A stretch of 36,883 nucleotides of DNA, from the NCBI GenBank assembly GCA_029260555.1, contig JAJDCZ010000055.1:1-36883 (forward strand), given 5' to 3'. The position numbers were made by a program, and so were the translations under genes. Position 1 is the first letter of the stretch. Each line of letters opens with the position of its first letter. Source of the stretch: Phycisphaerales bacterium. Its GTDB lineage: Bacteria; Planctomycetota; Phycisphaerae; Phycisphaerales; UBA1924. The notes beneath the pieces are model-generated. The model saw nothing but the letters and a program-made list of their open reading frames with translations. It was not told the origin of the DNA and made no database searches. Below, in pieces: positions 23,962 to 31,446 of the stretch.

Positions 23962-25212
23962 GTGACACAAACAGATGATCCAGTTTCAAGCGGGCTGAAT
24001 GGCACGCCAAGGCCTTGGTATCGGCGGCTTTTCGCAGCGCAGGAATCCGGATTGGTGCTGGTGATTCTGGTGCTGGGGCTGCTCCTGACAGTTTTCGGCG
24101 GCAGCAAGATCAAGTCTGTGCGTTTTGATCTTGATGTGAATGATCAGATTACGACCCGGCAGATTGCTGATTCTGATGGGGGTGAAACCCATTATGAAGT
24201 GACCATTGAGCATGCTGATGGTTCAAGTACACGCCATATTTCGATTCGTCAGCCTCGTGAACGCACGACAGATTCGGGGCGATTTGTTCTTTTGAGTGTC
24301 AAGGCCAATCGGTTTCTGGACTTAGAGAATCTGGTGCTGGTGACGAAGGATGCGAGTTTTATTGCCATCATGGCAGTGGGGATGACCGGGGTCATCATCC
24401 TGGCAGGGATAGATCTATCGGTGGGGTCGATTTATGGCCTGGTTGCGATCATTGGAGCGATGATTCTCCACGAGTTGCCTGGTGATACTTCAGCCTTTGT
24501 TTCGGTGCCGATCGGGGTGATCGTTTGCATGGCTGCTGGGGCGATGTGCGGGCTTGCCAATGGTGTGATGGTTGTGGGGCTGAAGGTGCACCCGTTTGTG
24601 ATCACACTGGGCATGATGGCGGCATTGCGAGGCCTCACCGTGGTGTTGCCTAAGGAACTTTACGATACACAGTCGATTGGTCAGTTCCCTGCGTCATATA
24701 CGAGTGGATTTTTCAAGGCTGAGATTTTTGGTGTCTATCCCGTGCCTGTGGTAATCATGGTCATCGTCGGGTTGATCGGGATGTTTTTGTTGAGCCGAAC
24801 TGTGTTCGGCAGGCAGGTGTTTGCTGTGGGTGGTAATGAGACTGCAGCGGGTTATGCTGGTATCTCTGTGGGGCGGGTAAAGATTCTTGTCTATACGCTG
24901 GCGGGTTTGACTGCGGGGATGAGTGCAGCCATATATCTGGGATATCTTGGGGCAGCTGAGACGAGTGCGGGTAATGCGTATGAACTTCGAGTAATCGCAG
25001 CAACGGTGATTGGCGGGGCATCGCTGATGGGTGGGCGTGGGACAGCACTGGGAGCGGTGCTGGGGGCGATATTGATAGAAATGATCAATAACGCGATGAT
25101 CATTCTGGATATTGATCAAGATTATAATCAGATCGTGATGGGTGCTGCGATCATCGTGGCGGTAGTGATTGATCAGACCAAGGGCAAAATGGGCAGCAGA
25201 AGACGGTCGTAG
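23962..25212 (+). CDS. Sugar ABC transporter permease (RbsC-like, CUT2 type)
   Basis: About 416 residues from a GTG at 23962 with CAGGAT before it; a TTG at 23941 is the other option. It belongs to the BPD_transp_2 family: IIILAGIDLSVGSIYGL is the hallmark of the first conserved helix pair, LKVHPFVITLGMMAALRGL follows, and VIGGASLMGGRGT is the ATPase-contact region. About nine or ten membrane helices can be counted. Unusual is a hydrophilic stretch of about 55-60 residues (roughly 48-110, many Asp, Thr, Arg) between helix 1 and the helix 2 region, where ordinary RbsC proteins have a short loop. It pairs with the lipoprotein and double ATPase downstream as a complete importer. Confidence 0.9.
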   Translation: MTQTDDPVSSGLNGTPRPWYRRLFAAQESGLVLVILVLGLLLTVFGGSKIKSVRFDLDVNDQITTRQIADSDGGETHYEVTIEHADGSSTRHISIRQPRERTTDSGRFVLLSVKANRFLDLENLVLVTKDASFIAIMAVGMTGVIILAGIDLSVGSIYGLVAIIGAMILHELPGDTSAFVSVPIGVIVCMAAGAMCGLANGVMVVGLKVHPFVITLGMMAALRGLTVVLPKELYDTQSIGQFPASYTSGFFKAEIFGVYPVPVVIMVIVGLIGMFLLSRTVFGRQVFAVGGNETAAGYAGISVGRVKILVYTLAGLTAGMSAAIYLGYLGAAETSAGNAYELRVIAATVIGGASLMGGRGTALGAVLGAILIEMINNAMIILDIDQDYNQIVMGAAIIVAVVIDQTKGKMGSRRRS

Positions 25213-25228
25213 TGCCCGGGGCTTCAGC

Positions 25229-25257
25229 TTGAGTTAATCAGAGTTCTATGATATTCA
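25229..25257 (+). promoter_or_regulatory. Possible internal promoter before the binding-protein gene
   Basis: TTGAGT (25229-25234) and TATTCA (25252-25257) lie 17 bases apart in the 96-base gap between permease and binding-protein genes. Extra transcription of the binding protein is common in ABC operons, but the -10 match is weak. Confidence 0.28.
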
Positions 25258-25308
25258 TAACAAACCAAACCACGCTCGCCAGAAGTGTGATGACAACGGA
25301 GAAGAACA

Positions 25309-26364
25309 ATGAAACATGCAGGCAATGGACGAAGGCTGGCCCTGACGGTGCTGACGATGGCAGCGATTGCGTTTACGGGTTGTAGCAAGAGCAGCTCAAA
25401 CTCGGGTTCAGGTGACGATTCAAACGGAGCAAAGGGCGATGGGGCTGGGGGAGGTGGGGGAAACGAAAAGACTGTGTATGTATTTGGTGTTGTCGCCAAG
25501 AGCCAGTCCAACCCGGTATTCCAGGCAGCACGCAAGGGTGCTGAGGATGCTGCCAAGGATCTCTCCAAAGAGTATGGCGTTGAGGTCAAAATCAACTGGC
25601 GCACGCCTAACACTGAAGATGCCCAGCAGCAGGCACAGTTTGTCGAGCAGCTTTCCAGCCAGGGTGTGGATGGCATCGCGATCAGTGTGACAGATGCCAA
25701 TGTGCTTCAGTCTGCGATTGATGGTGCTGTAGATGCGGGTGTTGAAGTGGCGTGCTTTGATTCAGATGCGCCTGATTCCAAGCGTTTCGTGTACTACGGC
25801 GTGGATGACAAAGCAGCAGGTGCAGCAGTGATGCGCGAGCTTGCAAAGGTCATGGGCGATCAGGGCGTCGTGGCGATCCTGGCTGGTAATCAGGCTGCAA
25901 CAAACCTGCAGGCCCGTGTTGCTGGCGTGAAGGAAGAGCTTGCCAAGCATGAGGGCTTTGAGCTGCGAGGCGTGTATTACCATCCTGAGACAGCAACAGA
26001 CGCTGTTGCCAAGATGCAGTCGGTGCAGACCACCAATACCGATATTACGGGCTGGGCACTGGTTGGGGGCTGGCCTTTGTATACGGATAACGCTCTGGAT
26101 GGTATTTCTGATACTGCCAAGGTTGTTTCGATGGATCCTCTGCCTCAGCCTCTGGAGTATGTGAAGAAGGATCAGGTGCAGGTGCTTGTGGGTCAGCCAT
26201 ATCACGGCTGGGGGTATGAGTCGATCAAGCTGCTGTTCAACAAGGTTCACTTTGGAAAGAGCCCCAAGTCACAGATCATCACGGGCAACATGGACATCGT
26301 GACGAAGGACAATGTTGCGGACTACGAGGGTAACTGGGCCAACTGGCTCGGCAATGGCGGCTGA
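25309..26364 (+). CDS. Sugar ABC transporter substrate-binding lipoprotein (RbsB-like)
   Basis: A 351-residue periplasmic binding protein. The signal peptide ends in a lipobox, FTGC, with Cys25 to be lipidated (Phe at -3 is slightly unusual). A flexible linker rich in Ser, Gly, Asp and Asn (about 26-58) tethers the domain. The fold is Peripla_BP_4: 'VYVFGVVAKSQSNPVFQAARKG', cut here, then DAQQQAQFVEQLSSQGVDGIAIS, ACFDSDAPDSKRFVYYG and VVAILAGNQAATNLQARVAG. These match ribose/xylose/galactose binders of CUT2 systems; the sugar itself cannot be read from sequence. ATG with GGAG before it. The ATPase gene starts 3 bases after its stop codon. Confidence 0.92.
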   Translation: MKHAGNGRRLALTVLTMAAIAFTGCSKSSSNSGSGDDSNGAKGDGAGGGGGNEKTVYVFGVVAKSQSNPVFQAARKGAEDAAKDLSKEYGVEVKINWRTPNTEDAQQQAQFVEQLSSQGVDGIAISVTDANVLQSAIDGAVDAGVEVACFDSDAPDSKRFVYYGVDDKAAGAAVMRELAKVMGDQGVVAILAGNQAATNLQARVAGVKEELAKHEGFELRGVYYHPETATDAVAKMQSVQTTNTDITGWALVGGWPLYTDNALDGISDTAKVVSMDPLPQPLEYVKKDQVQVLVGQPYHGWGYESIKLLFNKVHFGKSPKSQIITGNMDIVTKDNVADYEGNWANWLGNGG

Positions 26365-26367
26365 GCT

Positions 26368-27963
26368 TTGTTACTGACCGATGATGAGATTGACCAGCAG
26401 GCTCCACATGTGCTGCTGCGTGTGCAAGGCGTAAGTAAGCGTTTTGGCGTGACACAGGCACTCAGTGATGTGAGTGTGTCGTTTGTCGCCGGCGAGGTCC
26501 ATGCGCTGATGGGGGAGAATGGCGCTGGCAAGAGTACGCTTGGCAAAGCGATCGCGGGGCTTCACAAGCCGGATAGTGGTCAGGTCTTTGTCGATGGTCA
26601 GGAACTTGAGCTTGGGTCGATTCACGCTGCGTTTGCTGCGGGTGTGCGGATCGTGCACCAGGAACTGGCGCAGTGTCCGAATCTGACGGTGGCTGAGAAC
26701 TTGTGCCTGCATGATCTGCCGAGGGACAAGTGGGGGCTGGTCGATCGTGCAGCCATGAATGAAAGAGCAGAGAAGCTTGTTCGCCGGCTGGATCCCTCGA
26801 TTGATGTGGAAGCGCCACTTGGTGATCTTGCGCCAGGGCGCAGGCAGATTTGTCAGATTGCAGTGTCGCTTGATGAAGGAAAAGATGGAAGTGGGGGGCC
26901 TCGAATCATTATCTTTGATGAGCCGACCAGTTCGCTTTCACTTTCTGAGACAGAGCGATTACTTGAGATCGTGCAGCAACTCGCCGCTGAGGGGCTGACG
27001 ATTGTGTATGTATCGCACCGGATGAGCGAGATCTTTGCGTGTTGTGATCGCGTGACGGTGCTTCGTGATGGGTGCTATATTGCGACTTCGCGGGTTGCGG
27101 ACATTGATGAACCGACACTGGTCGAGCAGATGATCGGGCGAAGGTTGTCGGGGCCTGATGAAGATGAAACAGATGCGATCCGTGCGATTGCAGATGATGC
27201 GCAACACGACGAAAGCTCTACGAGTGGTGCGGGCAAGCCGTTGTTAGAGGTTCGTGAGATTGTCTCGCCCGGGTTGTTGTATGGGGTTTCGTTCTCGGTA
27301 GCGCCGGGTGAAGTGTTTGGCATCGGCGGGCTGGTCGGAGCGGGGCGCTCAGAGTTGATGGATGCGATCTTTGGTCTTGACAGCCAGGCATCGGGTCAGG
27401 TTTTGATCGATGGTGAGTCTGTGTTGATGGGCAAGCCTCGGGCGATGATTGATGCTGGTGTCGGGTATGTGCCTGAGGATCGCAAGCTGCAGGGCTTGTT
27501 CTTTGATCTGGGTGTTGATGAAAACATCGTGGTGCCTTTCATGGATCGGCTGGGTCAGCGTGGTTTGCGCGATATGGCTGGCGAAAGGGCACTGGTGGCA
27601 GATCGGCTGGCGCGGTTCCAGGTGAAGACTGCTACACAGGGCTCGCTTCCAGGCTCGCTTTCTGGTGGTAATCAGCAAAAGCTTTTGATCGCAAGGTGGA
27701 TGGGCGAGGGTACGCGCGTGCTCCTGCTGGATGAGCCGACACGCGGGATTGATGTGGGAACCAAGGCGGAGGTCTACAAGCTGATCCGGGCAGCAGCAGC
27801 ACAGGGTGATGCGATTGTCCTGATTACCAGTGAGATGACGGAACTGTTGGCACTGAGCGATCGTGTGATGGTGCTGGCGGATGGCTGCGTTGCTGGAGAG
27901 CTAGCGGGCAATGAGATGACGCAAAGAAATGTACTCACGCTTGCTACACGGGAGCAGGGGTAG
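26368..27963 (+). CDS. Sugar ABC transporter ATP-binding protein, double domain (RbsA/MglA-like)
   Basis: About 531 residues with two fused nucleotide-binding domains. Domain 1 has Walker A GENGAGKST (49-57), Walker B IIIFDEPTSSLS and a non-standard signature region (APGRRQICQIA), which is usual for RbsA. Domain 2 has the degenerate Walker A GLVGAGRSE, a good signature LSGGNQQKLLIA and Walker B VLLLDEPTRGID. It powers the permease encoded two genes upstream. The start is either the TTG at 26368, 3 bases after the binding-protein stop and probably translationally coupled, or the GTG at 26410. The gene order permease, binding protein, ATPase differs from the classic rbs order. No repressor or kinase gene is adjacent. 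Confidence 0.93.
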   Translation: MLLTDDEIDQQAPHVLLRVQGVSKRFGVTQALSDVSVSFVAGEVHALMGENGAGKSTLGKAIAGLHKPDSGQVFVDGQELELGSIHAAFAAGVRIVHQELAQCPNLTVAENLCLHDLPRDKWGLVDRAAMNERAEKLVRRLDPSIDVEAPLGDLAPGRRQICQIAVSLDEGKDGSGGPRIIIFDEPTSSLSLSETERLLEIVQQLAAEGLTIVYVSHRMSEIFACCDRVTVLRDGCYIATSRVADIDEPTLVEQMIGRRLSGPDEDETDAIRAIADDAQHDESSTSGAGKPLLEVREIVSPGLLYGVSFSVAPGEVFGIGGLVGAGRSELMDAIFGLDSQASGQVLIDGESVLMGKPRAMIDAGVGYVPEDRKLQGLFFDLGVDENIVVPFMDRLGQRGLRDMAGERALVADRLARFQVKTATQGSLPGSLSGGNQQKLLIARWMGEGTRVLLLDEPTRGIDVGTKAEVYKLIRAAAAQGDAIVLITSEMTELLALSDRVMVLADGCVAGELAGNEMTQRNVLTLATREQG

Positions 27964-28023
27964 GCCGTAGCTGTTGTGACTATGGGCGCGAGTCGCAGGG
28001 TATTGGGGTGAGTGAGGCATGAT

Positions 28024-28053
28024 AAAAAAATGGCTCCCCAATCATGGGAGCCA
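28024..28053 (-). terminator. Terminator of the PEP-CTERM-like protein gene
   Basis: On the minus strand a perfect 8-bp stem (TGGCTCCC / GGGAGCCA) with a 7-base loop is followed by seven T, 26 bases after the stop. On the plus strand the same hairpin lacks a T-run, so it would end the ABC operon poorly. Confidence 0.85.
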
Positions 28054-28078
28054 AATCGAGTTTAATTTGTTCAATCGT

Positions 28079-28696
28079 TCAGCGGCGACGGCGTATCGCA
28101 GAGAGCCCAGCAAGACCCAACAATGATGCAGTAGCAGGCGTGGGGATGGACAGCGAGAAGTTCAGGGGAGCACGGCTACCTAAATTTGTCCATGAACCAC
28201 CAGTACCGAACCAACCTGAATAGTTGGTGTCTGTGCCCATGTTCCAACGGAATGTACCCTGTGATCCGGTGTTCAGAGCAGTAAAGAAGTAGGTGGTGTT
28301 TGCAGCCAGATTGACCGGGTTAAACGAAACATCAAAGATGTAGACTCGTTCACCTGAGATATTGATGTTGGTGTCAGCTACATCTGCTATGACAGATCGG
28401 GTGGCGAATACGGAGCCGGGAATACCGCCATTGTTATTGTAGAACAGAACATCAAAGTTCCAAGTATCGCCCGTATTGAGTGGATCGGGTGAAAACATTG
28501 TGCCTCTCCAACTGGCATCGGACACAGCCGCCCCGGCTGTGAGATCAAACTCGCCTGCGAGGACCTGGCTGAAATGTGAGAATCCCCCAGCATCAATTGC
28601 TGTTGAGTCCCAGGGGTTGTTGAAAACCATCTGGCCGTTGGCCACACTTGCTACGCCTGCCATGACGAGAGCTATCCATACCGATTGTGCTCGCAT
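28079..28696 (-). CDS. Secreted protein with PEP-CTERM-like sorting tail
   Basis: About 205 residues. The ATG at 28696 lies 7 bases after GGAG; the frame is open far upstream to 28996, but that part has no protein-like character. The signal peptide is SVWIALVMAGVASVANGQ. The body is β-rich with many Asn, Gly, Thr (SDASWRGTMFSPDPLNTGDTW) and resembles planctomycete proteins of unknown function. The end, IPTPATASLLGLAGLSAIRRRR minus its first residues, is a PEP-CTERM-type tail: a short Pro-containing motif, a hydrophobic helix and four Arg. In known systems an exosortase cleaves it and attaches the protein to the envelope; no exosortase is in the window. It is divergent from the cytochrome gene. 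Confidence 0.8.
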   Translation of the reverse strand: MRAQSVWIALVMAGVASVANGQMVFNNPWDSTAIDAGGFSHFSQVLAGEFDLTAGAAVSDASWRGTMFSPDPLNTGDTWNFDVLFYNNNGGIPGSVFATRSVIADVADTNINISGERVYIFDVSFNPVNLAANTTYFFTALNTGSQGTFRWNMGTDTNYSGWFGTGGSWTNLGSRAPLNFSLSIPTPATASLLGLAGLSAIRRRR

Positions 28697-28984
28697 CTTC
28701 ATTCTCCATAAAAGTAGTTTGCTGAAATCGCCTCCACGATGAGAGTACGAAATCCATACTGTCCAAATCTGACCAGGATCATCCTTAATTATACAACAGA
28801 TTGTGTCCAGTGCCACAATAAATACAGTATTTGTTCTTTTAATCGAAGGGTGTTGTGCTGGATGACTCTGGGAGCATTGAAGAAGTCGGGGTTGGCGTGT
28901 TTTGGAGTTGGGCTGGGTGAGTGAGCGGCTTGAATGCGGGAAAATATGGCACTCTGCCCTCCAAACGCTACACTTGCTGGCACT

Positions 28985-29821
28985 ATGAGTTCCCAAGAGT
29001 CATTCCAGCGTGGTCCTGACCGGTTCTGGCCGACGCGGTGTACGCCGTTTGCCAAGGGATTGATGATCCTTGTGCTGGCGATGGGGTTCGTTGTTCAGAC
29101 GGCTCTCGTGTACACGGATCCAGGCGAAACCGTGCAACTCAATGCACAGGCTGTTGCAGGTCGGCATCTCTGGCAACGGAGTAACTGTCAGGTCTGTCAC
29201 CAGCTCTATGGCTTTGGTGGGTTCCTTGGCCCGGACCTCACGAATGCTGCAGCCAGGATGGAACGAACGCAACTCGATTCACTTCTGACTCAGGGCCGGG
29301 GTCAGATGCCAGCATTTAAGATGCAGCCAGATGAGATCGATGCAATCTGGAGCTTCCTCAACGCGATGAACAAAACGGGAATTGGCCAGGCTCGTAACCC
29401 TAAGCTCGTACAGCAGGGAAACTTTGTTGCAGTAGGCGATGCAGAACTCGGCGAGGCTTCCACGCCCACCGAAGCGCTCAACCAGATAATCGCTGAGTCT
29501 GGAAATGACAGCGTGGCAGAGGGCTTCAGGCTTGTTGAAACCGGCACTTGCCTGGCTTGTCATGTTCTTTATGCTCGGTCAGCAATTGGTGCGCCTGACC
29601 TTTCACTTTCTGGCAGTCAACTCACACCCGATGAGATTGCAACGGTCCTAGCAAATGGACGGCTGCCACTGATGCCCACTCCCGCCCTTTCACCTGATGA
29701 ACAGGCGAGTGTTCGTGCCTTCATAATCTTTATGGCAGAGCATCGCCAAAGCACACTCTCACGAGTGGTCACCAAGCCGGGTTCGTTTTGGATCTCACTG
29801 CCATGGTGGGAGTACAAATGA
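28985..29821 (+). CDS. Di-heme membrane-anchored cytochrome c (NorC-like)
   Basis: About 278 residues from the ATG at 28985; in-frame ATGs at 28934 and 28946 are possible, and none has a clear ribosome site. One N-terminal helix (GLMILVLAMGFVVQTALVY, about 25-43) anchors it. The first heme site is CQVCH (68-72) in a context, SNCQVCHQLYGFGGFLGPDL, like NorC, with Met108 in GQMPAF as the likely axial ligand. A second cytochrome domain has CLACH (189-193) and Met230 in LPLMPTP. Ordinary NorC (about 150 residues) has a single heme, so this one is enlarged. Its stop overlaps the NorB-like start by four bases (ATGA), a sign of coupled translation and of a joint complex. Confidence 0.88.
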   Translation: MSSQESFQRGPDRFWPTRCTPFAKGLMILVLAMGFVVQTALVYTDPGETVQLNAQAVAGRHLWQRSNCQVCHQLYGFGGFLGPDLTNAAARMERTQLDSLLTQGRGQMPAFKMQPDEIDAIWSFLNAMNKTGIGQARNPKLVQQGNFVAVGDAELGEASTPTEALNQIIAESGNDSVAEGFRLVETGTCLACHVLYARSAIGAPDLSLSGSQLTPDEIATVLANGRLPLMPTPALSPDEQASVRAFIIFMAEHRQSTLSRVVTKPGSFWISLPWWEYK

Positions 29822-31248
29822 CATCGTATCCGGGCGACCAGATCAAACAGGATGTAGATACTGACGAGGGGGGCTGTATACGAGAAGTCGATCCTTCACG
29901 GCGCTATGCAACGCTTACATTCATGCGTGGTTCCCTCGTCGCGCTTGGTATCGCCCTGCTCTCTGGGGTCATGGGGATCTTGTACTACATCCCCGCCGTC
30001 GCTCGGATCATGCAGCGACTGGGGCTTCACTTTACCTTTTTGCGCCCGATGCACACCACCTTTGTCGCAGCCTTCATCTTCCTTGGTGGCATCGCGGTGG
30101 TCCATCGCTATCTGGAAGATGTTGCAGGTCCGATGGGGCGTGCAGAACGCCTGCGGCTGCGAGTGCAGGTCGTGCTCTGGGCGATTGCTGGCCTTGGCAT
30201 CTTTGTCTCGCTGATAGCGGGCATTTTCTCCGGGCGTGAGTACATCGGGTTTCATCCTGTGCTTTCGATTCCCATTTTCCTGGGTTGGCTTTGCTTTGCA
30301 TGGAACTTCTTTTCGCACCTTGGCAAAGGCTTGCTTGGCAGACCCGTGCATGTCACCATGTGGGCTGTAGGCGTGCTGTTTTTCATCTACACATTCATTG
30401 AGCAGCATGCCTGGGTCATGCCTGGCGTGTTCTCAGATCCACTGGTTGATATTCGTGTGCAGTGGAAAGCTACAGGTACGCTTGTCGGCAGCTTCAATCT
30501 GTTTGTCTATGGCAGTATGTATTTCATCGCGTGCAAGATCAGCGGCGACGAGTCTTACGCCCATTCACGCCTGGCGTATGCCTTGTTTGGCGTGGGTTTG
30601 CTCAACTCTTTTACCAACTTCGGGCACCATACCTACCACCTGCCTCAGAGTCACACGGTCAAATGGATCAGCTTTGTCATCAGCATGACGGAGATCATTA
30701 TTCTCGCTCGCGTGGTTTGGGATATCGCTGCGATGATCAAAGCCAGGCTGCCCGGTCCTGCAAACGCCACACAGCTGTTCATGAACGCTGCCAAGTGGTG
30801 GACTGCATTTATTTTGGTCACAGCTATTCTTATCTCTGTGCCGCCGGTGAATGCACTGATCCATGGCACGACGGTCGTGATGGGTCATGGGATGGGTGCG
30901 GAGATCGGCATTGATGCCATGGCACTTTTCGCAGCGCTCTCATGGATGCTCAGCGAGATCGTATCGCGCCGTGGTTTGGGTGATGGGGGGCTTACAGTGC
31001 TTGAGTCGCCTCGCATTCGTCGCGGGATAATCGGTTTGAATCTGGGTGCTGCGGGACTGGTCGGCTGGCTTACGATCTCGGGTCTGATCATCGGTGTGCG
31101 ACGATACGATGGCCTGGCACCGCCAGAACTGCTCAGCACCGTGAGCCCCTTCATTCTTGCCTTCTTCGGCCTTGTCACCGCGAACTTCCTGGGAAATCTG
31201 ATAAACGCATGGCTGCTTCTGCTTTTTCCTATGCGAAAAAAGCATTAG
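29818..31248 (+). CDS. NorB-like heme-copper oxidase superfamily subunit with altered ligand set
   Basis: A 476-residue integral membrane protein of about 12 helices, encoded directly after the NorC-like cytochrome (ATGA overlap). Compared from memory with Pseudomonas NorB, it keeps the low-spin heme His (His79 in RPMHTTF), the GHH pair (His270-271) that binds FeB, the Glu 22 residues later (Glu292) and the HGT...GHG stretch (His349, His357). Two features differ. The third FeB His and the FeB Glu of 'HLWVEG' are replaced by Thr219 and Val223 in WKATGTLVGS, and the second His of HGH is Met359 (HGM). So it belongs to the family but probably lacks a normal heme-b3/FeB centre. Canonical NO or O2 reduction is doubtful; electron transfer or another small-molecule reaction is possible. 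Confidence 0.8.
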   Translation: MTSYPGDQIKQDVDTDEGGCIREVDPSRRYATLTFMRGSLVALGIALLSGVMGILYYIPAVARIMQRLGLHFTFLRPMHTTFVAAFIFLGGIAVVHRYLEDVAGPMGRAERLRLRVQVVLWAIAGLGIFVSLIAGIFSGREYIGFHPVLSIPIFLGWLCFAWNFFSHLGKGLLGRPVHVTMWAVGVLFFIYTFIEQHAWVMPGVFSDPLVDIRVQWKATGTLVGSFNLFVYGSMYFIACKISGDESYAHSRLAYALFGVGLLNSFTNFGHHTYHLPQSHTVKWISFVISMTEIIILARVVWDIAAMIKARLPGPANATQLFMNAAKWWTAFILVTAILISVPPVNALIHGTTVVMGHGMGAEIGIDAMALFAALSWMLSEIVSRRGLGDGGLTVLESPRIRRGIIGLNLGAAGLVGWLTISGLIIGVRRYDGLAPPELLSTVSPFILAFFGLVTANFLGNLINAWLLLLFPMRKKH

Positions 31249-31258
31249 CTCGCTGCCA

Positions 31259-31280
31259 CCTCGTCTTTGGACGGACGAGG
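31259..31280 (+). other. Inverted repeat after the NorB-like gene
   Basis: A perfect 7-bp inverted repeat (CCTCGTC / GACGAGG, 8-base loop) lies 11 bases after the stop codon. No T-run follows, so it could be a weak transcription end or an operator for the metal ATPase gene 167 bases downstream. Confidence 0.3.
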
Positions 31281-31446
31281 GCATTAGACACTTCCAGGCT
31301 CGGAGATTAATCCAGATTGAAGCACAGGATAAGCTGGGCAACAGATAGATATAGTCACTTGGAAACTCACGAGAATTGCTACCGCTTGTTCGTGCTCATA
31401 CACTCCCGTTTGCAGTGACAGTCGCATTCGCCCGGAACTGTGCCTC

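Noticed and set aside
28697..28996. 100 extra N-terminal codons of the PEP-CTERM-like protein
   Set aside because: The signal peptide and ribosome site lie at 28696; the upstream part has no protein character and covers the divergent promoter region.
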